From contig NZ_FSRA01000002.1 in the NCBI RefSeq assembly GCF_900129465.1, positions 744,001-808,000 of the forward strand: a DNA stretch of 64,000 nt, written 5' to 3'. Made by a program: the position numbers and the translations under genes. Below the pieces are notes generated by a model. It searched no databases. It was given only the letters and a program-made list of their open reading frames with translations, and had not been told where the DNA came from. This DNA is from Chitinophaga niabensis. Its GTDB lineage: Bacteria > Bacteroidota > Bacteroidia > Chitinophagales > Chitinophagaceae. Position 1 is the stretch's first letter. Each line of letters starts with the position of its first letter. Of this stretch, positions 50,872 through 58,663 are shown one piece after another.

Positions 50872-52218
50872 TTGGCTTACCCATCGGCTAGCATTTTACC
50901 GTTTTCGAGCGTTTTGTTACAAGATCTGGCGTCACCGTCGCCCAATGTAGTCGTGTTTTTGCTGGTTATTTTTATCCTGCTCCTGCTCACCTTCATTGTG
51001 TCCGGCGCCGAAGTAGCTTTCTTTTCACTTACCTACAAGGACCTCAATGTGCTCAAAACCCGGCAGAATAGTGCAGGGAAGATGATCACGCGGTTACTGG
51101 AGAACCCGAAACCCTTACTGGCTTCCCTCCAGATCGCCAACATCCTGTTCAATATTGCCTTCATTTTTATTACCAATTACCTCATTGCACAGGTAGAAAG
51201 CCTGCGGGAGCTGGAATTCCTCTCCTTCATTGTGCGTATTGCCATCATTACTTTTGTACTGCTGTTCTTTGGCCAGATCCTTCCCAGGGTATGGGCCACA
51301 CAGAATAATATGCGCTTTGCCACCTACTTTGCCTGGTTCATCCATATCATCCATGCTACCCTGGAGCCTATCAGCAACTTCTTTGTGAACATGAGCGAAG
51401 GCATAGAAGCCCGCCTTTTTCACAGAAGCACCCGCCCCATCAACTATCATGAGATCGATGAAGTGATTGAAATGAGTGTGGAACCCGGCGCTTCGCAGGA
51501 AGAAAAGAACATCGTACGGGGCATCCTCAAATTCGGCAACATTGCTGTTAAACAGATCATGCGCACCCGCCTGGATGTAAATGGGCTGGAATACGATATG
51601 CCTTTCGGTGAAGTGGTGAAAAAAGTGGCCGAACTCCACTATTCCCGCCTGCCCGTTTATAAGAACAACCTGGATACCATTGTAGGCGTGATCCATACCA
51701 AAGACCTCCTGCAACACCTGGGGAAAGGAGATGATTTCGACTGGCATGAAGTATTACGCCAGCCTTTCTTTGTGCATGAGCATAAACTGATCGAAGACCT
51801 GCTCAACGAATTCCAGACCCGCCATATGCATTTTGCCGTGGTAGTGGATGAATTTGGTGGTACCTCCGGCATTGTAACCCTGGAAGATATCATGGAAGAG
51901 GTGATCGGGGATATTAAAGACGAATTTGACGAAGACGAGTTCAACTATAATAAAGTAAACGATCATACCTACGTTTTTGAAGGTAAGACCATGCTGAACG
52001 ACGTTTGCCGGATCATGGACATTGCACCGGATACTTTTGAATCCGTGAAGGGAGAAAGTGATTCCATCGGCGGGCTGATCCTTGAACTCTCCGGTAAATT
52101 CCCGGAAGAGAACAGCGTGATCAGCTATGAGAACTTTGATTTCACGGTGCTCGAAGTAACCAAAATGCGCATCCAGAAAGTGCAGATCAGCTATAAAACA
52201 GGTATTGAAAGCGAATGA
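50872..52218 (+). CDS. gldE: Gliding motility-associated membrane protein GldE (CorC/HlyC family)
   Basis: 448 residues with a CNNM/DUF21-type membrane domain (helices about 22-44, 85-110, 118-140), two CBS domains (about 205-325, HYSRLPVYKNNLDTIVGVI, FAVVVDEFGGTSGIVTLEDI) and a CorC_HlyC transporter-associated domain (about 345-430). GldE is required with GldD for gliding in Flavobacterium. No ATG fits; a TTG at 50872 is the likely start because the next in-frame Met lies inside the membrane domain. It overlaps gldD by 4 bp (ATGA). Confidence 0.92.
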   Translation: MAYPSASILPFSSVLLQDLASPSPNVVVFLLVIFILLLLTFIVSGAEVAFFSLTYKDLNVLKTRQNSAGKMITRLLENPKPLLASLQIANILFNIAFIFITNYLIAQVESLRELEFLSFIVRIAIITFVLLFFGQILPRVWATQNNMRFATYFAWFIHIIHATLEPISNFFVNMSEGIEARLFHRSTRPINYHEIDEVIEMSVEPGASQEEKNIVRGILKFGNIAVKQIMRTRLDVNGLEYDMPFGEVVKKVAELHYSRLPVYKNNLDTIVGVIHTKDLLQHLGKGDDFDWHEVLRQPFFVHEHKLIEDLLNEFQTRHMHFAVVVDEFGGTSGIVTLEDIMEEVIGDIKDEFDEDEFNYNKVNDHTYVFEGKTMLNDVCRIMDIAPDTFESVKGESDSIGGLILELSGKFPEENSVISYENFDFTVLEVTKMRIQKVQISYKTGIESE

Positions 52219-52817
52219 GACCGGTAATCTATTTCTTCCTGGCAGCGCTCATATTTACTGCCGCAGCCTGCCAGCAACAAGGGTTTACCCCTAAGCCGAG
52301 GGGATTTTTCAGGGTGGATTTCCCAAAAAAAGAATACCGCCTTTTCGATGAACCGGGCTACCCCTACTCCTTCGAATATCCTGTATACGCCAATATCGTA
52401 AAGGATACCCTCTTTTTTGATGCCAAAGCCGAGAATCCCTGGTGGATCAATGTTGACTTCCCGCAATTCAACAGTAAGGTATACATGAGCTACAAAACAG
52501 TAGGAGCACAGAATTCGCTGGATAAACTGATCAACGACGCCTTTAAACTTACTTACAAACATACCCTCAAAGCAGAATCCATTAACGAAGAGGAGATCAG
52601 TACTCCCAACAATGTACATGGCTTGTTCTACGAAGTAGGCGGCAATGCTGCTTCCGCGAAACAATTCTATGTAACGGATTCCTTTCATCATTATTTGCGC
52701 GGAGCGTTGTATTTTTACGCACCACCCAATGCAGATTCGCTGGCGCCCATGCACAAATTCCTGCAGGAAGATATGTGGCACCTGGTGGAAACACTGAAAT
52801 GGAAAGCTAATAAATGA
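52215..52817 (+). CDS. gldD: Gliding motility lipoprotein GldD
   Basis: 200 residues with a lipoprotein signal (MRPVIYFFLAALIFTAAAC, lipobox AAAC). The mature part has the GldD pattern PKPRGFFRVDFPKKEYRLFD, ENPWWINVDFPQFNSKVYMS and the C-terminal ALYFYAPPNADSLAPM. GldD is needed for gliding and probably for type IX secretion, though its exact task is unclear. Start overlaps the gldE stop. In this window the gldED pair is about 47 kb from gldKLMN. Confidence 0.93.
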   Translation: MRPVIYFFLAALIFTAAACQQQGFTPKPRGFFRVDFPKKEYRLFDEPGYPYSFEYPVYANIVKDTLFFDAKAENPWWINVDFPQFNSKVYMSYKTVGAQNSLDKLINDAFKLTYKHTLKAESINEEEISTPNNVHGLFYEVGGNAASAKQFYVTDSFHHYLRGALYFYAPPNADSLAPMHKFLQEDMWHLVETLKWKANK

Positions 52818-52824
52818 GTGACAG

Positions 52825-53397
52825 ATGATTGTGATCGATGATAAATACATCAGCGATGATGTGGTTGAAAAAAATTTCGTGTGCAACCTCAATGCATGCA
52901 AAGGGGCCTGCTGCGTAGCAGGAGACTGTGGCGCTCCCCTCGAAGAAGCAGAACTCAAGGTCCTCAAAAAGATCTACCCAAAGATCAAACCTTATCTCCG
53001 CGAGGAAGGCATTAAAGAAATAGAAAAAACCGGGCTGCATACCTGGGATGATGAACATGGCCATGTTACACCTATTGTGAATGGCGCTATCTGCGCATAT
53101 GCCACCATCAATGAAGCCGGGCATGTAGGCTGCGGAATAGAAAAGGCCTATAACGATGGCGTGGTGGATTATAAAAAACCCATCTCCTGCCACCTCTACC
53201 CCATCCGCATCACTAAATATGAATCTTTCGAAGCGGTGAACTACGATAAATGGAGCATCTGTAAACCTGCCTGCAAACTGGGCAATGAGCTGAAAGTACC
53301 TGTTTATAAATTCCTGAAAGAAGCCATTACGCGCAAGTACGGCGCTGAGTTCTACCAGGTGCTGGATAAGATAGCTACCAAGCAGCATCTTGATTGA
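52825..53397 (+). CDS. DUF3109 family cysteine-rich protein
   Basis: 190 residues. Conserved cysteines are arranged as CNLNACKGACC, GDCGAPL, GAICAY, HVGCGIE, SCHLYPIR and WSICKPACKLG, which looks like an iron-sulfur or zinc site and matches DUF3109. Function unknown. It starts 7 nt after gldD and is in the same operon. The next gene begins 47 nt later. Confidence 0.85.
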   Translation: MIVIDDKYISDDVVEKNFVCNLNACKGACCVAGDCGAPLEEAELKVLKKIYPKIKPYLREEGIKEIEKTGLHTWDDEHGHVTPIVNGAICAYATINEAGHVGCGIEKAYNDGVVDYKKPISCHLYPIRITKYESFEAVNYDKWSICKPACKLGNELKVPVYKFLKEAITRKYGAEFYQVLDKIATKQHLD

Positions 53398-53444
53398 TAA
53401 TATTTTGCGCACGATTGTTGTGCTATAACTATCTTTACAGGCAT

Positions 53445-54824
53445 ATGAATAAGACGGCAAGCACCTTTCTTTCTGAAAGTGAAATAAAAGCGGCTGATCT
53501 GAGTCACCGCAAAACGATCAACTTCAATATCAGCAAGTATAATGCTGCCGTTGTGAACGGTAAGCGGCAATTCTCTGATCTGCCCACTGCGAGGGAACGG
53601 GCTAAGAATGTGAAGTGGAAAGCCATTGAGAACCTGGATAAACACCTGGAAGATTTTGAGATGAACTTCATGAAGCGGGGCGGAAAGGTGATCTGGGCAG
53701 AAAATGCAGAGCAGGCAAGAGAAGCGATACTGGAGATCTGCAAAGCCAAAAACTGCAAGACCGTTGTGAAGAGTAAATCGATGGCCACAGAAGAGATCCA
53801 TCTGAACGACTTCCTCCAGGAAAATAATATTGAAAGTGTAGAAACGGACCTTGGTGAATACATCCAGCAACTGGATAATGAGCCGCCGTACCATATTGTT
53901 ACGCCGGCCATGCATAAAAGTAAGGAACAGATCGCGGAGCTTTTCACTAAAAAGCTGGGCACTGTTCCAGGACTCAACCCGGAACAACTTACCCTGGTAG
54001 CCCGTGATAAACTCCGCCAGAAATACCTGGAAGCAGAAGTAGGTATCACCGGCGCCAACTTCATCCTGGCAGACATCGGTGGTATTGCGGTAACAGAAAA
54101 TGAAGGAAATGCACGGTTAAGTACTTCTTTCCCTAAAACACATATTGCACTTGTTGGTATAGAGAAGGTACTGCCTTCTGTGAATGATCTTGCCCTCTTC
54201 TGGCCGCTGCTGGCTACTTATGGTACAGGACAGAATATCACTTCCTACAATACCATCTTTACCGGCCCGCGCCAGGAAGGTGAAATTGACGGGCCTGATG
54301 AGATGTATGTGATCTTTTTAGACAATGGCCGTACGAACATCCTCAAAGATGAAGTGGCACGTGAAAGCCTTTACTGCATCCGTTGCGGCTCCTGCCTCAA
54401 TGCCTGCCCTGTTTACAAGAACATCGGCGGCCATACTTACAACACCACCTACAGCGGTCCTATCGGTGCGGTGATCACACCTCACCTGCAGGGCATGGAA
54501 AAATATATGCACCTTAGTTTTGCTTCCTCCCTTTGCGGGAACTGTACGGAGGTTTGCCCGGTGCGCATTAACCTCCATGAGCTTTTGCTGCATAACAGGC
54601 ATAAGGCTGTGGAAGAGAATCATACCACAGGGGCTGAAAAGATGGGTTGGTTTGGATGGAAACAGGCTTGCCTGAGCCGCCGGATGATGAACCTCGTAGG
54701 CGGTAAAACAAAGAATATTGTAGTAGGGAAATTGTTTGGGAAAGCATGGGGAAATGATGAACGCGCAATGCCTGATTTTGCGCCGAAGTCATTTAACCAG
54801 TTGTGGAAGGAAAGGAAGAAATAA
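53445..54824 (+). CDS. lutB: LutB/LldF-type iron-sulfur protein (lactate utilisation)
   Basis: The start at 53445 (MNKTASTFLSESEIKAAD) gives 459 residues; an upstream frame back to 53394 overlaps DUF3109 and is not family-like. It has the LUD domain (about 60-285, including KSKSMATEEIHLND and GITGANFILADIGGIAVTENEG) and two 4Fe-4S motifs: CIRCGSCLNACP and CGNCTEVCP. LutB works with LutA and LutC to oxidise L-lactate. Neither partner gene is next to it here, which is less usual. It ends at a bidirectional terminator. Confidence 0.9.
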   Translation: MNKTASTFLSESEIKAADLSHRKTINFNISKYNAAVVNGKRQFSDLPTARERAKNVKWKAIENLDKHLEDFEMNFMKRGGKVIWAENAEQAREAILEICKAKNCKTVVKSKSMATEEIHLNDFLQENNIESVETDLGEYIQQLDNEPPYHIVTPAMHKSKEQIAELFTKKLGTVPGLNPEQLTLVARDKLRQKYLEAEVGITGANFILADIGGIAVTENEGNARLSTSFPKTHIALVGIEKVLPSVNDLALFWPLLATYGTGQNITSYNTIFTGPRQEGEIDGPDEMYVIFLDNGRTNILKDEVARESLYCIRCGSCLNACPVYKNIGGHTYNTTYSGPIGAVITPHLQGMEKYMHLSFASSLCGNCTEVCPVRINLHELLLHNRHKAVEENHTTGAEKMGWFGWKQACLSRRMMNLVGGKTKNIVVGKLFGKAWGNDERAMPDFAPKSFNQLWKERKK

Positions 54825-54842
54825 GTTTATTTATATAAAAGG

Positions 54843-54870
54843 AAAAGGCGCTCTAGCAGGCGCCTTTTTT
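54843..54870. terminator. Bidirectional Rho-independent terminator
   Basis: AAAAGGCGC (54843-54851) pairs with GCGCCTTTT (54860-54868), loop of 8. Plus-strand T-run 54865-54870. It separates convergent lutB and the composite membrane-protein gene. Confidence 0.75.
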
Positions 54871-54902
54871 AATGAAATGTTATACTTTTTTTGAGAAGGT
54901 CT

Positions 54903-56483
54903 TTATTGCCCCTTTTTAACCAGTTCTACCGGCACTATCACCTCCACGGTAGCCTTTTTCTTATTAGAAGCAGGCATCCATGCCGGGCCATCTTTGATGC
55001 GTTGAATGGCAATACTGTCCGCCTCTTTACCCATGCCCTGCAATACTTTAAAATCCTGCAAAGCGCCATCCGGCATTACAGAGAAAGAGATATGCACCTT
55101 ACCGCTTTGCGGAACTTTAAGGCCGGGTATTTCCACTGTTTTATTCGTTACCAGGTAAACGCTGTATGCTTCATCTCCTGCTAAGGGGAATGGCGGTACC
55201 AGGCTTTTCTTTTCCTTGGCACCATAACCCACTACCACTGTTTCATTCAATTGGTTCCTGCTGGAAGGTAAGGCTACATTCAGGTTACTGGTGCTTTGAG
55301 AAACGGTTACCTTCTTTTGTGCGTAACCAACGGAAGAAAACCCAAGCTCGGCCTTACTTTTAGAGGCAATATGTAAGGCAAAACTACCTGCGGTATCCGT
55401 AACGGCTCCCCTGTTGGTGCCATTAACTGTAACGGATACACCGGGAATACGTTTGCCTGTTTTTTCATCTACTACAACACCGCTGATCTTATGCACATTA
55501 TCATCCGTATAATAATTGGAGAAGTTGGATTTTGCGCCGGTTACCAGCCCTTCTACTTTTGAATCAAGTATACCTGCTATGGGTTTATTACCCCCGATGT
55601 GGATGGTATCTATCTTATTGAGGGATGCAAAGGCGGAATCTGCGTTTGCAGCGCCAAAACGAGGAGCCTGTTTGCTTTTTTTAGTGGTTACAAGTATTAC
55701 GCCATTGGCGGCTTTTGCGCCGTATACAGCACTGGCAGTGGCATCTTTTAACACCTGTACATTTTCTATTTCTGCAGGATTGATGGAATCCAGTTTAGCA
55801 GGTACACCATCCATTATAACCAATGCGCCTGAATCTTTCATACTTGAAATACCGCGGATCTGTATGTTAGCATTGCTTTGCTTCATCTCGCGCCTTATGG
55901 CAACTCCTTGTGGAGCAGCAACCAAAGCGGGTTGTGCAGGAGGGGTAGGTGCTATTTCATCCTTAGCATCTGCTGCCGGTGCTATTGTTTTAGAACGGGC
56001 AACATCAGCATTGATCTCCTCAGCGGGTTTAGCATTTGCAGCCTTGGCAGATGTTACATCAGCATTTGCATTTGCTGCAGGAGCTGCAGGAGCCGCAGGA
56101 GCCGCAGAATCCGGAAGTATTTCCTTTTTCTCTTTCTCTAAGGTCTGGGCTATCTCCGGTGCTTTTTGCGTTCTGTTAAGGAGCATTACGCCGGAAATAC
56201 ATAATATCAGCAATACGGAAGCTGCTGCCAGCCAGCGATAATCCAAACGCCGCACTTTTTTCTCCGCAGGCGCCACCCTTTGCTGCAAACGCTGTTGCAG
56301 TTCACTTAGAGCGGACCGCTGATCAGCGGGATATTTTGCGTATCCTTCCAGCGCATCTGCCAGGAACGGATCGTCCAGCGCCTGTTTTTCGAGGGCATGC
56401 ATGGTTTTACCATCCAGTTTGCCTTCCAGGTACTGACGGATCAGTTCCGCCGTGGGGGTGATATGTTGTTGATTATCAGCCAT
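54903..56483 (-). CDS. Composite anti-sigma-like membrane protein with plug, carboxypeptidase-regulatory and TonB modules
   Basis: 526 residues in an unusual order. First comes a cytoplasmic helical segment like anti-sigma/zinc-finger-less domains (about 8-75, ALEKQALDDPFLADALEGYA). One membrane helix follows (about 84-103, LAAASVLLILCISGVMLLN), then a long Ala/Pro/Asn-rich linker (110-200). Next is a segment like the plug of SusC-type receptors (about 205-268, LVIMDGVPAKLDSINPAEIE, DATASAVYGAKAANGVILVT), a carboxypeptidase-regulatory-like domain (about 331-405, ISGVVVDEKTGKRIPGVSV) followed by LNETVVVGYG, and a TonB C-terminal domain (about 430-523, KVHISFSVMPDGALQDFKVL). The sigma-factor stop overlaps its ATG by 1 bp. 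Likely an anti-sigma or signalling protein of the inner membrane; the role of the plug part is unknown. Confidence 0.85.
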   Translation of the reverse strand: MADNQQHITPTAELIRQYLEGKLDGKTMHALEKQALDDPFLADALEGYAKYPADQRSALSELQQRLQQRVAPAEKKVRRLDYRWLAAASVLLILCISGVMLLNRTQKAPEIAQTLEKEKKEILPDSAAPAAPAAPAANANADVTSAKAANAKPAEEINADVARSKTIAPAADAKDEIAPTPPAQPALVAAPQGVAIRREMKQSNANIQIRGISSMKDSGALVIMDGVPAKLDSINPAEIENVQVLKDATASAVYGAKAANGVILVTTKKSKQAPRFGAANADSAFASLNKIDTIHIGGNKPIAGILDSKVEGLVTGAKSNFSNYYTDDNVHKISGVVVDEKTGKRIPGVSVTVNGTNRGAVTDTAGSFALHIASKSKAELGFSSVGYAQKKVTVSQSTSNLNVALPSSRNQLNETVVVGYGAKEKKSLVPPFPLAGDEAYSVYLVTNKTVEIPGLKVPQSGKVHISFSVMPDGALQDFKVLQGMGKEADSIAIQRIKDGPAWMPASNKKKATVEVIVPVELVKKGQ

Positions 56484-57046
56484 TAATTTTTATCCATACA
56501 AAGTTTCAGGTTCCTTTTCCCGTTCTGAATATAGCTTTTTACCTTATTCATCTCGTAACCCGTGATATCTGCCACTTCGCGGTAGCTTTTCTCCTGTAAA
56601 TAGAACAGGTTTACACTTCGCTTTTGCTCTTCGGGCAAGGCTTCCAGGCATTTTTCCATGGCCTGGAGGTTGGATTCCATACTGAATCTGTTATCAGGAT
56701 GATAATTTTCCTCCGATTCCATAATTCCATTGTCGTCTATGGACACCAGGCGGCCTTTATTGGCCCTGATCTTCATCAGGCAATGGTTACGGGTCAATAC
56801 ATGCAGCCAGCCCCTGAAGTTCTGGACCTCATGTTGTTTCAGTTTCCCGATCAGTTCTTCAAAGATCTGCATCACGGCATCTTTGCTGCTTTCCTCATCA
56901 AGATACTTGAGGCACACACCATACACCATATCCATATAACGTTCATACAATGCCGCTAAATACTCCAGCTGACCGGTTTTTTTATATTCTCCGATCAACC
57001 ACGCATCATCTGCGTCCTTCATTATATTTTGCTGCAGGAATGGCAT
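56483..57046 (-). CDS. ECF-type RNA polymerase sigma factor
   Basis: 187 residues. Sigma region 2 lies at about 25-85 (AALYERYMDMVYGVCLKYLDEESSKDAV, VQNFRGWLHVLTRNHCLMKI). Region 4 lies at about 130-182 (CLEALPEEQKRSVNLFYLQEKSYREVADITGYEMNKV). An ATG at 57022 (MKDADDAW) is an alternative start. The following composite membrane protein starts inside its stop codon, the usual arrangement for a sigma and anti-sigma pair. Its target promoters are unknown. Confidence 0.92.
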   Translation of the reverse strand: MPFLQQNIMKDADDAWLIGEYKKTGQLEYLAALYERYMDMVYGVCLKYLDEESSKDAVMQIFEELIGKLKQHEVQNFRGWLHVLTRNHCLMKIRANKGRLVSIDDNGIMESEENYHPDNRFSMESNLQAMEKCLEALPEEQKRSVNLFYLQEKSYREVADITGYEMNKVKSYIQNGKRNLKLCMDKN

Positions 57047-57076
57047 CTACGTTGGCAATAGTACAAAATTCTTTGA

Positions 57077-57111
57077 TACAAAAAAGGCTGTTCTTTCGAA
57101 CAGCCTTTTGC
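57077..57111 (-). terminator. Rho-independent terminator after purH
   Basis: AAAAGGCTGTTC (57082-57093) pairs with GAACAGCCTTTT (57098-57109), loop TTTC. On the minus strand it is followed by six T. It lies 28 nt after the purH stop. Confidence 0.85.
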
Positions 57112-57136
57112 TATGCTCATAAATTGAAATCAATGA

Positions 57137-58651
57137 TCAGTGGCGGAAGTGACGCATGCCGGAGATCACCATCACCATACCATTTTCTTTGGCGTAATTG
57201 ATGGAATCGTTATCACGGATAGAACCTCCTGGCTGAATGATCGCGGTAATGCCTTCTTCTTTGGCAATACGCACACAATCATCAAACGGGAAGAATGCAT
57301 CTGAAGCCATTACTGCACCCTGCAGGCTGAATTCAAACTGGTGTGCTTTTTCAATAGCATGGCGCAATGCATCGATGCGGGAAGTTTGTCCGCATCCTTT
57401 ACCTACCAGCTGTTGATCTTTCACCAATGCAATGGCATTGGATTTAAGGTGTTTGCAAACGATGTTGGCAAACTCCAGGTCTGTACGCTGCGCTGCTGTA
57501 GCAGGTTGCGCACCGGTATCGTTCCAGGTTTGGAAGCTACCTTCGTCGTTATCCTGAACCAATACACCGTCCAGCACATTCTTAAACATCTGTGCAGGCT
57601 TCACCGCTTTTTTCTGCAACAGCAGGATGCGGTTCTTTTTAGCCTGGAGTATTTCCAGTGCAGCCGGCTCAAAGCCAGGAGCAATCAGGATCTCAAAGAA
57701 TATTTCGTTGATGGATTGTGCCGTAGCGGCGTCTACAACCTTGTTACAGGCCAGTACCCCACCAAAAGCGCTTTCTTTATCTCCTGCCAGTGCAGCTTCC
57801 CAGGCAGCACTCAATGTAGGCCTGCTGGCAATACCGCAAACATTGGTATGTTTGATCACGGCAAAAGTAGTTTCTGTGAATTCAGCGATCAGTTGAACCG
57901 CAGCATCCACATCCACGAGGTTATTATAAGAGAGTTCCTTACCATGCAATTTGTCGAAGATCGCTGTAAGATCGCCATAGAAAACACCTTTCTGGTGAGG
58001 GTTTTCACCATAACGGCATACCTGGCCCTGCGGAACAGATAACTGGAAGTATTCTTTGTCTGTATTCTGAAGGAAGTAACCGGCAATGGCCACATCGTAA
58101 TGTGCGCATACTTCAAAAGCCTTTGCAGCAAAGTGCCTGCGTTGTTCTAATGAAGTAGCTCCTTTACCATCTACCAGTGCTTTTTCCAGATCAGCATACT
58201 GATCTTTGGAAGCAACGATCACCACATCCTTGTAGTTCTTACCCGCAGCGCGGATCAGGGAAACACCCCCGATATCGATCTTCTCAATGATAGCCTGTTC
58301 TTCCGTAGTGCTTTTCACGGTTTCTTCAAACGGATAAAGGTCTACGATCACCAGGTCAATCTCCGGGATCTCGTATTGTTTCAGCTGTTCCAGGTCCTGC
58401 GGATTCTCACGGCGAGCCAGGATACCGCCAAACACTTTAGGGTGAAGGGTTTTAACACGACCGCCCAGGATGGAAGGATAAGCCGTCAGATCTTCTACGG
58501 CTACACATTTCACACCCAATTCTTCAATGAACTTTTGCGTACCGCCTGTAGAGTAAATGGTAACACCCTGCTCACCTAATGTTTTAACGATATTCTCCAG
58601 GTTATCTTTATAGAAAACGGAGATCAAAGCTGATTTGATTTGCTTTTGCAT
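57137..58651 (-). CDS. purH: Bifunctional AICAR transformylase / IMP cyclohydrolase
   Basis: Last two steps of IMP synthesis. 504 residues. The N-terminal MGS-like cyclohydrolase domain (about 1-135) has LGEQGVTIYSTGGTQKFIEE and LGGRVKTLHPKVFGGILARR. The transformylase domain has RYGENPHQKGVFYGD, LSYNNLVDVDAAVQLI, AVIKHTNVCGIA, ESAFGGVLACNKV and SDAFFPFDDCVRIA. Length is normal. It starts 12 nt after comEC on the same strand, so the two may be co-transcribed, with a good terminator at the end. Confidence 0.96.
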   Translation of the reverse strand: MQKQIKSALISVFYKDNLENIVKTLGEQGVTIYSTGGTQKFIEELGVKCVAVEDLTAYPSILGGRVKTLHPKVFGGILARRENPQDLEQLKQYEIPEIDLVIVDLYPFEETVKSTTEEQAIIEKIDIGGVSLIRAAGKNYKDVVIVASKDQYADLEKALVDGKGATSLEQRRHFAAKAFEVCAHYDVAIAGYFLQNTDKEYFQLSVPQGQVCRYGENPHQKGVFYGDLTAIFDKLHGKELSYNNLVDVDAAVQLIAEFTETTFAVIKHTNVCGIASRPTLSAAWEAALAGDKESAFGGVLACNKVVDAATAQSINEIFFEILIAPGFEPAALEILQAKKNRILLLQKKAVKPAQMFKNVLDGVLVQDNDEGSFQTWNDTGAQPATAAQRTDLEFANIVCKHLKSNAIALVKDQQLVGKGCGQTSRIDALRHAIEKAHQFEFSLQGAVMASDAFFPFDDCVRIAKEEGITAIIQPGGSIRDNDSINYAKENGMVMVISGMRHFRH

Positions 58652-58663
58652 GCAAGAAAATAA

